A stretch of DNA of 64,000 nt from Arthrobacter sp. ISL-85 (GCF_018613675.1 NZ_JAGGPQ010000001.1:105999-169998); one strand, 5' to 3'; positions 44,832-55,021 are shown, numbered from the stretch's first letter. The notes: generated by a model from the letters alone, not told the origin. A program made the numbers and translations.

Positions 44832-46895
44832 ATGAAAGCTAAGAACTTCTTCAAAGGCCCGGGCATCTGGATCGTCGTTGTGGTCGGTCTGCTCCTTGTG
44901 GCTTTTGCAACGCTCGCCCCCGGCGGTGCGGCCCGGATCGATACGGACAAGGGCCTGGAACTGCTCTCCAGCAACAAGGTGGAGCAGGCCAAGATCTTCG
45001 ACGGCGAGAACCGCGTTGACCTCACGCTGAAGGACAACCTGCAGGTGGATGGGCAGGACAAGGGCAAGAGCGTCCAGTTCTTCTTCGTCGATGCCCGTGC
45101 ACAGGACGTGGTGAAGGCTGTCACCGACGCCAAGCCGGCCCAGGGCTTCACAGACCAGCCGATTGAGAGCAACTGGTTCTCGGGCCTTCTCTCCCTCCTG
45201 ATCCCCGTCATCCTGCTGGGCGCACTCTTCTGGTTCCTGATGACCCGCATGCAGGGCGGCGGCTCCAAGATCATGCAGTTCGGCAAGTCCAAGGCCAAGA
45301 TGGTCAGCAAGGACATGCCGCAGGTGACTTTCGCCGACGTCGCGGGCTCCGACGAAGCTGTGGAGGAACTGCAGGAAATCAAGGAATTCCTGCAGGAACC
45401 GGCCAAGTTCCAGGCCGTCGGCGCCAAGATCCCCAAGGGCGTATTGCTCTACGGCCCGCCAGGTACCGGTAAGACCCTGCTTGCCCGCGCAGTTGCAGGT
45501 GAGGCCGGCGTCCCCTTCTTCTCCATTTCAGGCTCGGACTTCGTGGAAATGTTCGTCGGCGTCGGCGCGTCCCGCGTCCGCGACCTCTTTGAGCAGGCCA
45601 AGGCGAACTCGCCCGCGATCATCTTCGTGGACGAGATCGACGCCGTAGGCCGCCACCGCGGCGCCGGCATCGGCGGCGGCAACGATGAACGTGAGCAGAC
45701 CCTCAACCAGCTGCTGGTTGAAATGGACGGCTTCGACGTCAAGACCAACGTGATCCTCATCGCGGCCACCAACCGGCCCGACGTCCTGGACCCGGCCCTG
45801 CTGCGTCCCGGCCGTTTCGACCGCCAGATCGGCGTGGACGCACCGGACCTGATTGGCCGTGACCAGATCCTGCAGGTGCACGCCAAGGGCAAGCCGATGG
45901 CCCCGGGCGTGGACCTGAAATCCGTGGCGAAGAAGACGCCCGGGTACACCGGTGCCGACCTCGCCAATGTGCTGAACGAGGCCGCGCTGCTCACCGCGCG
46001 CTCCAACGCCAACCTGATCGATGACCGCGCCCTGGACGAAGCCATTGACCGCGTGATGGCCGGCCCGCAGAAGCGCAGCCGGGTCATGAAGGAGCATGAG
46101 CGCAAGATCACCGCGTACCACGAAGGCGGCCACGCCTTGGTTGCCGCTGCCCTGCGGAATTCGGCTCCGGTCACCAAGATCACCATCCTTCCGCGCGGCC
46201 GTGCCCTGGGCTACACCATGGTGGTTCCGGAGAACGACAAGTACTCCGTCACCCGCAACGAGCTCCTGGACCAGATGGCCTACGCGATGGGCGGCCGCGT
46301 GGCCGAAGAGATTGTGTTCCACGATCCGTCCACCGGTGCCTCCAATGACATCGAGAAGGCCACCGGCACGGCGCGCAAGATGGTGACCGAGTACGGCATG
46401 AGCGAACGCGTAGGCGCCGTTCGCCTGGGCCAGGGCGGCGGCGAACCCTTCCTCGGCCGCGACGCCGGGCACGAGCGCAACTACTCCGACCAGATCGCCT
46501 ACGTGGTGGACGAGGAAGTGCGCCGGCTGATCGATCAGGCGCATGACGAGGCCTACGCCATTCTCACGGAGAACCGCGACGTCCTGGACCTGCTGGCACT
46601 CGAGTTGCTCGAGCGGGAAACGCTGAACCAGGCCGAGATTGCCGACATCTTCCGGGACGTCCGCAAGCGCGACTTCCGGGAGGTGTGGCTGTCCAAAGAG
46701 AGCCGCCCCGTCCAGATGGCCGGCCCGGTGGAATCGCGCCAGGAGCGGGCCGAGCGCGAAGCGCAGGAGGAAGCCAAGAAGGCCCGGCTGGACGAACCAC
46801 TGGACGCCCAGCCCCCGCATCCGCAGGGCGTTCCGGAGGATGCTCCGTTCCAGGGAGGCACCCCCGACTCGGGGCCCGACACCCTTCGCGGCTAA
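44832..46895 (+). CDS. ftsH: ATP-dependent zinc metalloprotease FtsH
   Basis: A 687-aa membrane AAA protease that degrades misfolded membrane and short-lived proteins. Two membrane helices lie at about 11-31 and 116-138. Walker A is [13 protein letters not shown], Walker B is IIFVDEID, and the second region of homology is [20 protein letters not shown]. The zinc site is AYHEGGHAL, which keeps HExxH with Gly where E. coli has Ala, as in mycobacteria. The C-terminal 60 residues are a charged, Pro-rich tail. A 228-base gap precedes it, with TATAGC at 44744-44749 as a weak -10 candidate. Confidence 0.96.
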   Translation: MKAKNFFKGPGIWIVVVVGLLLVAFATLAPGGAARIDTDKGLELLSSNKVEQAKIFDGENRVDLTLKDNLQVDGQDKGKSVQFFFVDARAQDVVKAVTDAKPAQGFTDQPIESNWFSGLLSLLIPVILLGALFWFLMTRMQGGGSKIMQFGKSKAKMVSKDMPQVTFADVAGSDEAVEELQEIKEFLQEPAKFQAVGAKIPKGVLLYGPPGTGKTLLARAVAGEAGVPFFSISGSDFVEMFVGVGASRVRDLFEQAKANSPAIIFVDEIDAVGRHRGAGIGGGNDEREQTLNQLLVEMDGFDVKTNVILIAATNRPDVLDPALLRPGRFDRQIGVDAPDLIGRDQILQVHAKGKPMAPGVDLKSVAKKTPGYTGADLANVLNEAALLTARSNANLIDDRALDEAIDRVMAGPQKRSRVMKEHERKITAYHEGGHALVAAALRNSAPVTKITILPRGRALGYTMVVPENDKYSVTRNELLDQMAYAMGGRVAEEIVFHDPSTGASNDIEKATGTARKMVTEYGMSERVGAVRLGQGGGEPFLGRDAGHERNYSDQIAYVVDEEVRRLIDQAHDEAYAILTENRDVLDLLALELLERETLNQAEIADIFRDVRKRDFREVWLSKESRPVQMAGPVESRQERAEREAQEEAKKARLDEPLDAQPPHPQGVPEDAPFQGGTPDSGPDTLRG

Positions 46896-46904
46896 GCTTT
46901 CCCT

Positions 46905-47549
46905 GTGACTTCCTTCGACGACGACGACGTTTCCGCCTCCGCCGACTACCCGGCGGAGGACGGTTCCCACCACTCCAAGAGAGAAAAGGTGGACCGGCCA
47001 CGGATCGAGGCGGCCGTCCGCGAGATCCTCCTTGCCATTGGCGAGGACCCGGACCGCGGCGGCCTCCTGGACACCCCGAAAAGGGTTGCCAAGGCCTACG
47101 CCGAGGTATTCGCCGGACTGCACCATGACCCTGCCGACGTCCTGTCCACCACCTTCGACCTGGACCACGAGGAACTGGTCCTGGTCAAGGACATTCCCTT
47201 CTACTCCACATGTGAGCACCACTTGGTGCCGTTCCATGGGGTGGCCCATGTCGGCTACATCCCCTCGCACGACGGTAAGGTGACCGGGCTGAGCAAACTG
47301 GCCCGGCTGGTGGACATCTTTGCCCGCCGCCCGCAGGTGCAGGAACGGCTTACAACTGAAATAGTCGAAGCGATGGTGCGCCACCTCAAACCCCGCGGCG
47401 CCATCGTCGTTGTTGAATGCGAGCACATGTGCATGTCGATGCGCGGCATCCGCAAGCCCGGAGCGAAGACCGTCACCAGTGCGGTCCGCGGGCAGCTTCA
47501 TGACCCGGCCACCCGTGCCGAAGCCATGAGCCTCATCCTCGGAAGGTAA
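46905..47549 (+). CDS. folE: GTP cyclohydrolase I
   Basis: A 214-aa first enzyme of folate synthesis, GTP to dihydroneopterin triphosphate. The zinc ligands are in [16 protein letters not shown] and [11 protein letters not shown], with [20 protein letters not shown] between. The N-terminal 25 residues are acidic and disordered. GTG start at 46905, 9 bases after the ftsH stop. Heads the fol cluster. Confidence 0.96.
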   Translation: MTSFDDDDVSASADYPAEDGSHHSKREKVDRPRIEAAVREILLAIGEDPDRGGLLDTPKRVAKAYAEVFAGLHHDPADVLSTTFDLDHEELVLVKDIPFYSTCEHHLVPFHGVAHVGYIPSHDGKVTGLSKLARLVDIFARRPQVQERLTTEIVEAMVRHLKPRGAIVVVECEHMCMSMRGIRKPGAKTVTSAVRGQLHDPATRAEAMSLILGR

Positions 47550-47558
47550 CCACACACC

Positions 47559-48497
47559 ATGGATTCACTCGCTGCAGCCCCTGGGACGGGGCCCGCAACG
47601 TCCCCACTGCCCATCCTGCGCAAACCCCGCCCGGCAGCGCGCTTCGAAGACCTCCCCATTGGCCGCACCCTGGTCATGGGCATCCTGAACGTCACCCCGG
47701 ATTCGTTCAGCGACGGCGGCAAGCACGAGACGCCGGACACCGCCATCGCGGCGGGACTGCGGATGTTTTACGCGGGCGCCGACATCATCGACGTCGGGGG
47801 CGAATCGACGCGCCCCGGCGCTGACGATGTCACGCCGGAGGAAGAGCAGCGGCGGGTCCTGCCCGTGATCGAAGCGCTGGTGAAGGCCGGGGCCCTGGTC
47901 AGCATCGACACCACGCATGCCGCCACCGCAGCCGCCGCCCTCAAGGCGGGCGCGGCCATCATCAATGACGTCTCCGGGCTGACCATCGAACCGGAGATGG
48001 TGGAACTCGTGGCAGCCTCCAAGGTGCCCTACATCCTCACGCACCGCCGGGGTGACGCCAGGACCATGAATTCGCTCGCCGAATACACGGACGTGGCCGG
48101 GGAAGTGGTGGCGGAGCTGGCCGGAGTGCGGGACAAGCTCTACGCCGCAGGCGTCAGCCAGGAACAGATCATCATCGATCCGGGCCTGGGGTTCGCCAAG
48201 AACGATGCACAGAACTGGGAACTGCTGCAGAACCTGGACCAGCTGGACAGCCTGGGCCACAAGGTCCTGGTGGCTGCTTCCCGCAAGCGTTTCCTCGGCA
48301 CCCTGCTTACCGTCGCCGGCAAGTCCGCCGCTCCCGAAGAACGGGACGGCGCCACCGCCGCGATCACTGCCATCAGCGCCTCCCGGGGGGCCTGGGCAGT
48401 CCGTGTGCACGACGTCGGTCCAAGCCTTGACGCCGTCAAGGTGGCTGCGCGCATCGCGGCAGTACCCAAGACACAAGCCGTACCCAAAACGCAATAG
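47559..48497 (+). CDS. folP: Dihydropteroate synthase
   Basis: A 312-aa enzyme joining hydroxymethyl-dihydropterin pyrophosphate and p-aminobenzoate; the sulfonamide target. VMGILNVTPDSFSDGG is signature 1, and DVGGESTRPGA is signature 2. IIDPGLGFAKN binds pterin, and ASRKRFLG lies in the phosphate site. The N-terminus has about 35 extra residues. The C-terminus ends in a short PKTQ duplication (AVPKTQAVPKTQ). Confidence 0.95.
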   Translation: MDSLAAAPGTGPATSPLPILRKPRPAARFEDLPIGRTLVMGILNVTPDSFSDGGKHETPDTAIAAGLRMFYAGADIIDVGGESTRPGADDVTPEEEQRRVLPVIEALVKAGALVSIDTTHAATAAAALKAGAAIINDVSGLTIEPEMVELVAASKVPYILTHRRGDARTMNSLAEYTDVAGEVVAELAGVRDKLYAAGVSQEQIIIDPGLGFAKNDAQNWELLQNLDQLDSLGHKVLVAASRKRFLGTLLTVAGKSAAPEERDGATAAITAISASRGAWAVRVHDVGPSLDAVKVAARIAAVPKTQAVPKTQ

Positions 48498-48510
48498 GGC
48501 CGGGGGACCC

Positions 48511-48903
48511 ATGGACAGGATTACGCTGACCGGAGTGACCGCCGTCGGCCATCACGGCGTCTTCGACTTCGAACGCCGGGACGGCCAGCCCTTCGTGGTG
48601 GACGCCGTGCTCCACCTGGACTTCACCGAGGCGGCTCAGTCCGACGACGTCCGGGACACCGCCCACTACGGTGAGGTGGCGCAGCGTATTACCGACTGGA
48701 TCACCGGGGAGCCCCTGAACCTCATCGAGGCACTCGCGGTGCGCATCGCCGATAGCCTCCTGGCCGAATTCACCCTCCAGGCCGTGGACATCACCGTCCA
48801 TAAGCCCCAGGCCCCCATCGAGGTCCCTTTCGGTGACGTGGCAGTTTCAGTCCACCGGGAACGCGTCCCCGCCGCCTCTGCGCTGTCCGGGGCGCAGGCA
48901 TGA
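48511..48903 (+). CDS. folB: Dihydroneopterin aldolase
   Basis: A 130-aa enzyme releasing glycolaldehyde from dihydroneopterin. It starts DRITLTGVTAVGHHGVFDFE, with the Glu and Tyr/His pattern of the family (AHYGEV), and NLIEALAVRIAD holds the active-site Glu. HKPQAPIEVPFGDVAVSVHR ends the fold. ATG at 48511 after GGGGGA. Its stop overlaps folK (ATGA). Confidence 0.95.
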   Translation: MDRITLTGVTAVGHHGVFDFERRDGQPFVVDAVLHLDFTEAAQSDDVRDTAHYGEVAQRITDWITGEPLNLIEALAVRIADSLLAEFTLQAVDITVHKPQAPIEVPFGDVAVSVHRERVPAASALSGAQA

Positions 48904-49445
48904 ACGGGATCTACACCAAGGCCGTGCTGGCCCTGGGAAGCAACCTTGGCGAACGGAACGAGACTCTGACAGAGGCTGTGGCGGACCTGGTGGATCCCCC
49001 GGAGGTCCGTCTCCTCGCTGTGTCGCCGATAGTCCAGACCAAGGCCGTGGGCGGTCCGTCCGGGCAGCCGGACTTCCTGAACATGGTCATCACCGTGGAA
49101 ACCATCCTGACGCCGCAGGAACTGTTGGAACACTGCCAGGCGGTGGAGAACAAGCACCTCCGCGTCCGCGAGGTCCGTTGGGGGCCGCGGACGCTCGACG
49201 TCGACATCATCACCTACGATGAGCTCCGCAGTGACGACCCCGCCCTGACCATCCCGCACCCCCGGGCAGCCTCCCGCGCGTTCGTCCTCTACCCGTGGTC
49301 GCTCATCGAACCGGCCGCCACGTTGAACGGTGAACGGATCAGCACACTGGCCGTCCAGGCGGACGATTTTCAGGACCTGGCCCCATTCGACGGGTTCGGG
49401 GACTTCGACGGCATGCCGACGGCGGGAGCGGTGGAGGAGCGATGA
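48900..49445 (+). CDS. folK: Hydroxymethyl-dihydropterin pyrophosphokinase
   Basis: A 181-aa kinase that pyrophosphorylates the pterin for FolP. ALGSNLGERNETL is the opening motif. RWGPRTLDVDIITYDE carries the Mg-binding aspartates, and IPHPRAASRAFVLYPW follows. It overlaps folB and the next gene by four bases each. Length fits the family. Confidence 0.96.
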   Translation: MNGIYTKAVLALGSNLGERNETLTEAVADLVDPPEVRLLAVSPIVQTKAVGGPSGQPDFLNMVITVETILTPQELLEHCQAVENKHLRVREVRWGPRTLDVDIITYDELRSDDPALTIPHPRAASRAFVLYPWSLIEPAATLNGERISTLAVQADDFQDLAPFDGFGDFDGMPTAGAVEER

Positions 49446-49990
49446 AGCCCATCAACCCCCTGCGCCTGCTGCTGATCTGCGTCATCCTCGCCGTCGCAGG
49501 GTGGGCGGCCACGGTTGTTACCAGCCGGTACAGCATTGCCACGCCTGTCCTTCCGGCCACCGCCTTGGCCACCATGGGTGTCATCGTCATCATCACGCTT
49601 ATCCTTGGCATCCGGATCCTGCGGTGGCGCAACAGCAACAAGCCCAACAGCACGGCCAGGAAGACGCAGTTGGATCCGCTCCTGGCCGCCCGGACCCTGG
49701 TACTGGCGCAGGCGTGCGCGTACGCCGGAACGGTGCTGCTGGGGTGGCACGTGGGCATCTTCCTGGACCAGTTGCGGATCTGGAGCCTGCGCAGCGACCA
49801 GGGCATCACGTGGCTGGCCCTGGCCATGGCCGGTGGCGGCCTGGTGATGATCGTGGTGGGGCTCGTCGTGGAGAAGTTCTGCAGGATCCCGCCCGAAGAT
49901 GGCGACACCAACGGCGTCGAGGGAAAGAAGGGCCGGGCCGCCCGCGGGGAAGCCGCGGGGGAAGGCGAATATGCATACCGAGGCGATTGA
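49442..49990 (+). CDS. DUF3180 membrane protein
   Basis: A 182-aa actinobacterial membrane protein with four helices (about 7-28, 36-58, 78-98, 117-140), and a charged Gly-rich tail. It is found next to folK across actinobacteria, including Rv3605c. Function unknown. It overlaps folK (ATGA) and the next gene by 20 bases. Confidence 0.88.
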   Translation: MKPINPLRLLLICVILAVAGWAATVVTSRYSIATPVLPATALATMGVIVIITLILGIRILRWRNSNKPNSTARKTQLDPLLAARTLVLAQACAYAGTVLLGWHVGIFLDQLRIWSLRSDQGITWLALAMAGGGLVMIVVGLVVEKFCRIPPEDGDTNGVEGKKGRAARGEAAGEGEYAYRGD

Positions 49991-50483
49991 CCCGCCGGGT
50001 ATTGCCTGGCAGCGGGTGTCATCGAAGTACGTAACGGTCCGTTTGGTCGAATGGGCCTTGGCCAACCTCGTCACGGTGCTGGTCCTGTCCGCGCCGCTGG
50101 TGTTCGTCCTCCTGGGCTGGTGGCGGTGGCCGCCGCTGTGGGTGGCCGTCACCGTTCCGGCCGCCACCCTGCTGGTCGCTTTATGGCGGCTGGTCCTGAT
50201 CCCCCGCCAGGTCCGGGCCATCGGCTACGCCGAGCGCGACGACGACCTGCTGGTCAGAAGCGGCATCTTCTTCCAGCGCACCATGGCTGTCCCGTACGGC
50301 CGCATGCAGTATGTGGACATCGCCGTGGGGCCTGTGGAGCGCGGGCTGGGCCTGTGTACCGTAAAGCTGCACACAGCGTCCCCCGGAACCCACGCGCGCA
50401 TTCCCGGCCTCCCGGCAGCGGAAGGTGCGCGCCTCCGGGAACAGCTGGCCGCACGCGGCGAAGCCAGGTTGGCAGGACTGTGA
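49971..50483 (+). CDS. Bacterial PH domain protein, YdbS-like
   Basis: A 170-aa protein with two adjacent membrane helices (about 25-70), followed by a bacterial PH (bPH2) domain: RAIGYAERDDDLLVRSGIFF, then TMAVPYGRMQYVDIAVGPVE and LGLCTVKLHTASPG. The ATG at 49971 has GAAGG 6 bases upstream; a longer frame is rejected. It pairs with the larger PH protein downstream (GTGA overlap), as ydbS-ydbT in Bacillus, where the pair gives resistance to some antimicrobials. Confidence 0.88.
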   Translation: MHTEAIDPPGIAWQRVSSKYVTVRLVEWALANLVTVLVLSAPLVFVLLGWWRWPPLWVAVTVPAATLLVALWRLVLIPRQVRAIGYAERDDDLLVRSGIFFQRTMAVPYGRMQYVDIAVGPVERGLGLCTVKLHTASPGTHARIPGLPAAEGARLREQLAARGEARLAGL

Positions 50484-52156
50484 CTACTGGGGATCCGCTT
50501 CCCGGGACGCAGGCTCTCCCACCTGCTGCAGCCAGCCAGGAAACAGAAGGAGCGCCCGACGGCGAATGGCTGCGGGTGCATCCTGCCTCACCTTTCGTCC
50601 GCGGCTGGGTTGCCCTGGCCGCCATCCTGTTTTTCTTTGGCCGAGACCTGTTTGAGCGGACACTCCAAGGCCAGCCCGTCTTCGAGGACGGGTTTGCCAG
50701 GCGCGCGCCCTGGCTCCTGGGTGGTGGGGCACTGGTGCTGGCCGTTGCAGTCCTCGGGTTCGTCCTGACCTGGTACTTCACGAAGTACCAGGTCTCCGGC
50801 GGCTATGTCCGGGTCAACACCGGGCTCCTCTTCCGGCAGCACCGGCAGGCGCGGCTGGACCGGGTGCAGGCCATTGACATCGTGCAGCCCCTGCTGGCCC
50901 GCATCTTTGGCCTGGCTGAACTCAAGTTCGAGGTTGCCGACGCCGGCGAATCCGCTATGCGCCTGGCCTACCTCAGGATTGGCGACGCCCGCCAGCTGCG
51001 CGCCACCATCCTGGCGGGTGCTTCCGGAGCTGCAGCCAGTCCCGGCACGGCCCCCGCAGCCGGCGTTGATGCCGAGGCGTTTGCAGGTCCCGGCGGCACG
51101 TCAGCGGCAGCGTACTTTGGCCCGCGCGTGCCCGAGGCGCCGGAATTCCCGGTACTCAGCGTGCCGCCGTCGCGCCTTATCGGATCGCTCCTGTTGAGCG
51201 AGCAAAGCTTCTTTATTGTGGTGGGCGGCTTCGCTTCGGTGCTCCTGTCCGCGCTGACGGACAACCGCGCCTTCTACTTCTACCTGGTGCCCGCCGCACT
51301 GGGACTCGCGGCGGGCTATTGGAACTTCTTCAACAAGGGCTACAACTTCACGGCCGCCGTTTCGCCCGACGGGATCCGGCTGCGGTACGGGCTGCTGGAC
51401 ACACAGGCACAGACGCTTCCGCCTGGCCGCATCCAGGCCGTAAAGATTGCCCAGCCTCCGCTGTGGCGTCCGTTCGGCTGGTACCGAATGCAGGTGAACG
51501 CCGCCGGCTATGGGACGTCCGGCAACGCGGTGGAGGGCAACACCAGGACCATCCTCCTGCCGGTGGGCAAGCTCGGCGATGTCATGGCCATGCTCTCCCT
51601 GGTCCTGCCGGACCCTGGGACGGAAAAGCCTGCGGCTGTGTTTGCGGCTGGACTCAGCGGCAGGGATTCCGACGGCGGGTTCGTCACCACGCCGCGGCGG
51701 GCGCGGCTGCTGGCACCCCTGGCCTGGCGACGTAACGGTTTTGCCGCTACGGACACGGCGCTGCTGATCCGCTCGGGGCGCTGGTGGCGGGAGCTAGTGC
51801 TGGTACCGCACCAACGGACGCAGTCACTGGCCCTCCACCAGGGGCCGCTGGCGCGGCGGTTCCGGGTGGCGGACCTGGTCCTGCATACGACGGCCGGCCC
51901 CGTTGCCCCCCGGCTGACCCAGGCGGGTCTGGACGAGGCCAGGCAACTCTTCGACGAACAGTCGGCGCGCGCCCGGCTGGCCAGGAAGCGGCAAACCACC
52001 GAACAATGGTTGCTGCAGGTTGTTCCGGCGGTTGAGCCTGCGCCGGTGCCAGCCCCGCCTGCGCCTGGCGCTCCATTGGCCGGGGCACAGCCCTCCGGGA
52101 CGCCAGCCATTGAAGCCCGCACCCATTACCAACAGGAAGGCCAGCAGCATGGTTAA
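50480..52156 (+). CDS. Multi-PH-domain membrane protein, YdbT-like
   Basis: A 558-aa protein with three bPH2-type repeats, each next to hydrophobic helices. Repeat cores are KYQVSGGYVRVNTGLLFRQH, NFTAAVSPDGIRLRYGLLDT and ATDTALLIRSGRWWRELVLV. A low-complexity Ala/Gly segment lies at about 178-215, and the C-terminus is Pro/Ala-rich. The GTG at 50480-50482 overlaps the previous stop; the frame upstream is not coding. The role is probably at the membrane, with unknown ligand. Confidence 0.87.
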   Translation: MTTGDPLPGTQALPPAAASQETEGAPDGEWLRVHPASPFVRGWVALAAILFFFGRDLFERTLQGQPVFEDGFARRAPWLLGGGALVLAVAVLGFVLTWYFTKYQVSGGYVRVNTGLLFRQHRQARLDRVQAIDIVQPLLARIFGLAELKFEVADAGESAMRLAYLRIGDARQLRATILAGASGAAASPGTAPAAGVDAEAFAGPGGTSAAAYFGPRVPEAPEFPVLSVPPSRLIGSLLLSEQSFFIVVGGFASVLLSALTDNRAFYFYLVPAALGLAAGYWNFFNKGYNFTAAVSPDGIRLRYGLLDTQAQTLPPGRIQAVKIAQPPLWRPFGWYRMQVNAAGYGTSGNAVEGNTRTILLPVGKLGDVMAMLSLVLPDPGTEKPAAVFAAGLSGRDSDGGFVTTPRRARLLAPLAWRRNGFAATDTALLIRSGRWWRELVLVPHQRTQSLALHQGPLARRFRVADLVLHTTAGPVAPRLTQAGLDEARQLFDEQSARARLARKRQTTEQWLLQVVPAVEPAPVPAPPAPGAPLAGAQPSGTPAIEARTHYQQEGQQHG

Positions 52157-53042
52157 GCCCGGACGCCTCGGCGTCGGAATCATCGGTGCCGGCAAGGTGG
52201 GGGCCGTGCTCGGCGCGGCCCTGCGCGCCGCCGAGCACGCTGTCGTGGGCGTGTCAGCTGTCTCCGATGCAAGCCGGGAGCGGGCTGAAACACTGCTCCC
52301 CGGCGTGCCCATCCTTGAAGTGCAGGACATTGTTGAGCGTGCGGAACTGGTGCTGCTGGCGGTGCCCGACGACGCGCTGCCGGATTTGGTGGAGGGGCTG
52401 GCGAAGCTCGGGGCCTGGCAGCCGGGACAGCTCGTGGCGCATACCTCGGGCCGGTTCGGCGTAGGCGTGCTGCATCCGGTCCGTGCCGCCGGCGCAGTTC
52501 CGCTGGCGCTGCACCCGGCCATGACGTTTACGGGCATGAGCCTGGACCTCACCCGGCTGCTCGACTGCACCTTCGGCGTGACGGCCGATGCCGCCATGCT
52601 CCCCATCGCCCAGGCGCTGGTGGTGGAGATGGGGGCGGAGCCCGTGGCCATCGCCGAGGCCGACCGGACGCTCTACCACGCGGCCCTCGCTCATGGTTCC
52701 AACCACCTGGTCACCTTGGTGGCACAGTCGTCGCAGCTCCTCCGGGAGGTGGGTGTGGAATCGCCTGACCGCATGCTGGGTCCGCTGCTGCGGGCCACAC
52801 TGGAGAATGCGCTGGCCTCGGGGGAGTCGGCGTTGACCGGGCCGGTTGCCCGCGGGGACGTGGGGACCGTGCGGGCGCATGCTGAGGCGTTACGGGAGTT
52901 CGACGGCGGCGGGCACGGCGACGTGCTGGCTGCCTACCTTGCGATGGCCCGTGCCACTGCCCTCCGCGCTGAAGGGCGCGGGCTGCTGAAACCTGACCAG
53001 CTGAAGGGGCTTCACGCGGCCCTCGACCCGAAGGAAGACTGA
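52149..53042 (+). CDS. Rossmann-like/DUF2520 oxidoreductase
   Basis: A 297-aa predicted dehydrogenase. The N-terminal Rossmann motif is GVGIIGAGKVGAVLGAAL, and VLLAVPDDALPDLV and LHPAMTFTG are family motifs. The C-terminal DUF2520 helical domain includes YHAALAHGSNHLVTLVA. It lies directly before panC (Rv3603c position), so a role near pantothenate synthesis, such as ketopantoate reduction, has been suggested for such genes but is not shown. AGGAAGG 8 bases before ATG 52149. Confidence 0.88.
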   Translation: MVKPGRLGVGIIGAGKVGAVLGAALRAAEHAVVGVSAVSDASRERAETLLPGVPILEVQDIVERAELVLLAVPDDALPDLVEGLAKLGAWQPGQLVAHTSGRFGVGVLHPVRAAGAVPLALHPAMTFTGMSLDLTRLLDCTFGVTADAAMLPIAQALVVEMGAEPVAIAEADRTLYHAALAHGSNHLVTLVAQSSQLLREVGVESPDRMLGPLLRATLENALASGESALTGPVARGDVGTVRAHAEALREFDGGGHGDVLAAYLAMARATALRAEGRGLLKPDQLKGLHAALDPKED

Positions 53043-53966
53043 ATGCCCATTCAACTCGTCACCACCGTGGCCGGCCTGAAAGCCGAAAGCGCCCGCTTGC
53101 TCGCCACCAAAACAGGTGTCTCGCAGGGCCTGGTGCCCACCATGGGTGCGCTCCACGAAGGCCATGCAACGTTGGCGCGCACCGCCGTCGAGCAGAACGA
53201 TGTGGTGGTGGCCAGCATCTTCGTCAACCCGCTGCAGTTCGGCGACGCCGGGGACCTGGACCGCTATCCGCGGACGCTTGACGCAGACCTTGCCCTGCTG
53301 GAGGAGCAGGGCGTTGATCTGGCGTTCGCTCCCTCAGTGGAAGAGGTGTACCCGGGCGGGCAGCCCTTGGTGCGGGTCACGTCCGGCCGCCTGGGGGAGA
53401 AATGGGAGGGTGCCTCCCGGCCCGGACACTTCGATGGCGCCCTGACCGTTGTGGCCAAGCTGCTGCACTACGGAATGCCGGCGGCAGGCCTTCCGGCGGG
53501 CACCGTGGGTTCTGCCGGCGGCAGCCTGCCGGCCTACCGGGCCTACTTTGGCCAAAAAGACGCCCAACAATTGGCACTGGTCCGGCGGATGGTTTCGGAC
53601 CTGAACTTCCCCGTGGAGATTGTGGGCGTGCCCACTGTCCGCGCGGAGGACGGCCTGGCGCTGTCCAGCCGGAACCGCTTCCTGTCCGATGCCGAGCGGG
53701 ACGCCGCGCTGGTCCTGTCCAGGGCCCTGCGGCTGCTGGAAGGGCGGGCGAACGCGCATGAGCCGCTGGACCTTGATTCCGCGCTGGCGCTGGTGGAATC
53801 CCAGCCCTTGGTGGAACTGGACTACTTCGACGTGGTGAACCCGGGAACCCTCGAGCCGCTGGCCGAAAACTGCCGGGAAACACCCTTTCGCGGTGAGGCC
53901 CTGGCGCTCATAGCCGCCAAGGTGGGCCCGGTGCGGCTGATCGACAACCTTCCGCTGAATTCATAG
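53043..53966 (+). CDS. panC: Pantothenate synthetase
   Basis: A 307-aa enzyme joining pantoate and beta-alanine. [14 protein letters not shown] holds the HxGH-type site, FVNPLQFG follows, and [17 protein letters not shown] carries the KMSKS-like region. Between LLHYG and AYFGQKD is a Gly/Ala-rich insertion of about 20 residues ([16 protein letters not shown] onward) where the family usually has about 8. ATG directly follows the previous TGA. panD does not follow, unlike mycobacteria. Confidence 0.95.
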   Translation: MPIQLVTTVAGLKAESARLLATKTGVSQGLVPTMGALHEGHATLARTAVEQNDVVVASIFVNPLQFGDAGDLDRYPRTLDADLALLEEQGVDLAFAPSVEEVYPGGQPLVRVTSGRLGEKWEGASRPGHFDGALTVVAKLLHYGMPAAGLPAGTVGSAGGSLPAYRAYFGQKDAQQLALVRRMVSDLNFPVEIVGVPTVRAEDGLALSSRNRFLSDAERDAALVLSRALRLLEGRANAHEPLDLDSALALVESQPLVELDYFDVVNPGTLEPLAENCRETPFRGEALALIAAKVGPVRLIDNLPLNS

Positions 53967-54005
53967 CTGCCGCTCCAGCCGCGGCGCATGCCTGGTCCGC
54001 TCCCG

Positions 54006-54272
54006 TTACAGGCCTGAGTGGTCCCGGTTGATCATGAGCTGTTCGAGCAGTGCGCGTTCTGGCCGGCCCGGGTTCCTGGCGACGCAGCGGCGGAGGCGGG
54101 CCCGCGCAAGCTCTTCACCTGGATCCTGGCCGCCAAGCAGCTCATCGATGATTTCCTGCGCCTGCCACCGGAGTGACTCTATGGCGAACTCCCTGACCTC
54201 AGCGGGCGTATCACTGGACATCCAGGGATCCGGGTCCGACGGGACACTTTGGAACATCCGCTCTGCTGACAT
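54006..54272 (-). CDS. Small hypothetical helical protein
   Basis: An 88-aa soluble protein, mostly helical after residue 24: EVREFAIESLRWQAQEIIDE, then ELARARLRRCVARN and ALLEQLMINRD. An excellent ribosome site, AAGGAGG, lies 5 bases before the ATG at 54270-54272, so the longer frame is rejected. It is divergent from the TetR gene and convergent with panC. No domain recognised. Confidence 0.65.
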   Translation of the reverse strand: MSAERMFQSVPSDPDPWMSSDTPAEVREFAIESLRWQAQEIIDELLGGQDPGEELARARLRRCVARNPGRPERALLEQLMINRDHSGL

Positions 54273-54361
54273 TGGGGCCTCCTTGCTCCAAATGGCCACC
54301 CCCTTGGGTGCGCCCTTGCGGTGTTCTAAAGAACTGCGTAGGGGAAACACTACAGCGGGAA

Positions 54362-54371
54362 AGACCGGTCT
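54362..54371. promoter_or_regulatory. Palindrome before the TetR gene, candidate autoregulatory operator
   Basis: AGACCGGTCT is a perfect 10-base palindrome 30 bases before the TetR ATG. TAGACT at 54386-54391 is a possible -10, which would give a leaderless TetR mRNA. The divergent small gene shares the gap. Confidence 0.35.
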
Positions 54372-54400
54372 GTCTCCCCCTGCGGTAGACTTCAAGTCCT

Positions 54401-55021
54401 ATGAGCACAGAGGCGAAGGTCCCGATATCTGACGCGCCATCCCAGGTGGCATCCCCGGAGGGCAGCGCCAAGTCCGTGGAGCGGATCCTTTTGGTCGCCT
54501 ATGAGCTGTTCTCACGCCGCGGAATCCGGGACGTGGGCGTCAATGAGCTTATTGAGCGCTCAGGAGTGGCGAAGGCCACCTTCTACCGGCATTTCCCGTC
54601 AAAGGACTCGCTGGTCTTGGCGTTCCTGGAGCAGCGGGACAAGCTGTGGACCGTTGAAGCCATTGTGTCCCAGGCGCGGCGGCAGGGCCAGACGCCGGTT
54701 GAGCGCCTGCTGGCGATCTTCGATGTCCTGGGGGAATGGTTCCGGCGCGATGATTTTGAAGGGAGCACCTTCATCCAGGTTCTGCTGGAGATGGGACCTT
54801 CGCACCCGCTGGGCCAGGCCAGTATCAATTACCTGGCAAAACTGCGGGGCCATGTGCAGGCGTTGGCCGAAGAAGCCGGGCTTGTGGACCCTGCAGGGTT
54901 TGCACGTTCCTGGCAGATCCTGATGAAGGGGTCCATCATCTCGGCTACGGGTGGCGACCTGGACGCCGGGAAGCGCGCCCGGCAGATGGCGGGCTGGCTG
55001 ATCGAGCACCACAAGGCTTAG
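54401..55021 (+). CDS. TetR/AcrR family regulator
   Basis: A 206-aa repressor. The helix-turn-helix (about 28-75) is LFSRRGIRDVGVNELIERSG followed by VAKATFYRHFPSKDSLVLAF. The C-terminal ligand domain includes FEGSTFIQVLLEMG. No Shine-Dalgarno is seen before the ATG. Its target could be the divergent small gene or the efflux pump 3 kb downstream. Ligand unknown. Confidence 0.92.
   Translation: MSTEAKVPISDAPSQVASPEGSAKSVERILLVAYELFSRRGIRDVGVNELIERSGVAKATFYRHFPSKDSLVLAFLEQRDKLWTVEAIVSQARRQGQTPVERLLAIFDVLGEWFRRDDFEGSTFIQVLLEMGPSHPLGQASINYLAKLRGHVQALAEEAGLVDPAGFARSWQILMKGSIISATGGDLDAGKRARQMAGWLIEHHKA

Noticed and set aside
46129..46145. HEGGH in FtsH as a mutated zinc site
   Set aside because: The HExxH ligands are intact and Gly at this place is normal in actinobacterial FtsH.
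45528..47555. 675-codon minus-strand frame across ftsH and folE
   Set aside because: Antisense to two well-conserved genes and without motifs or a ribosome site.
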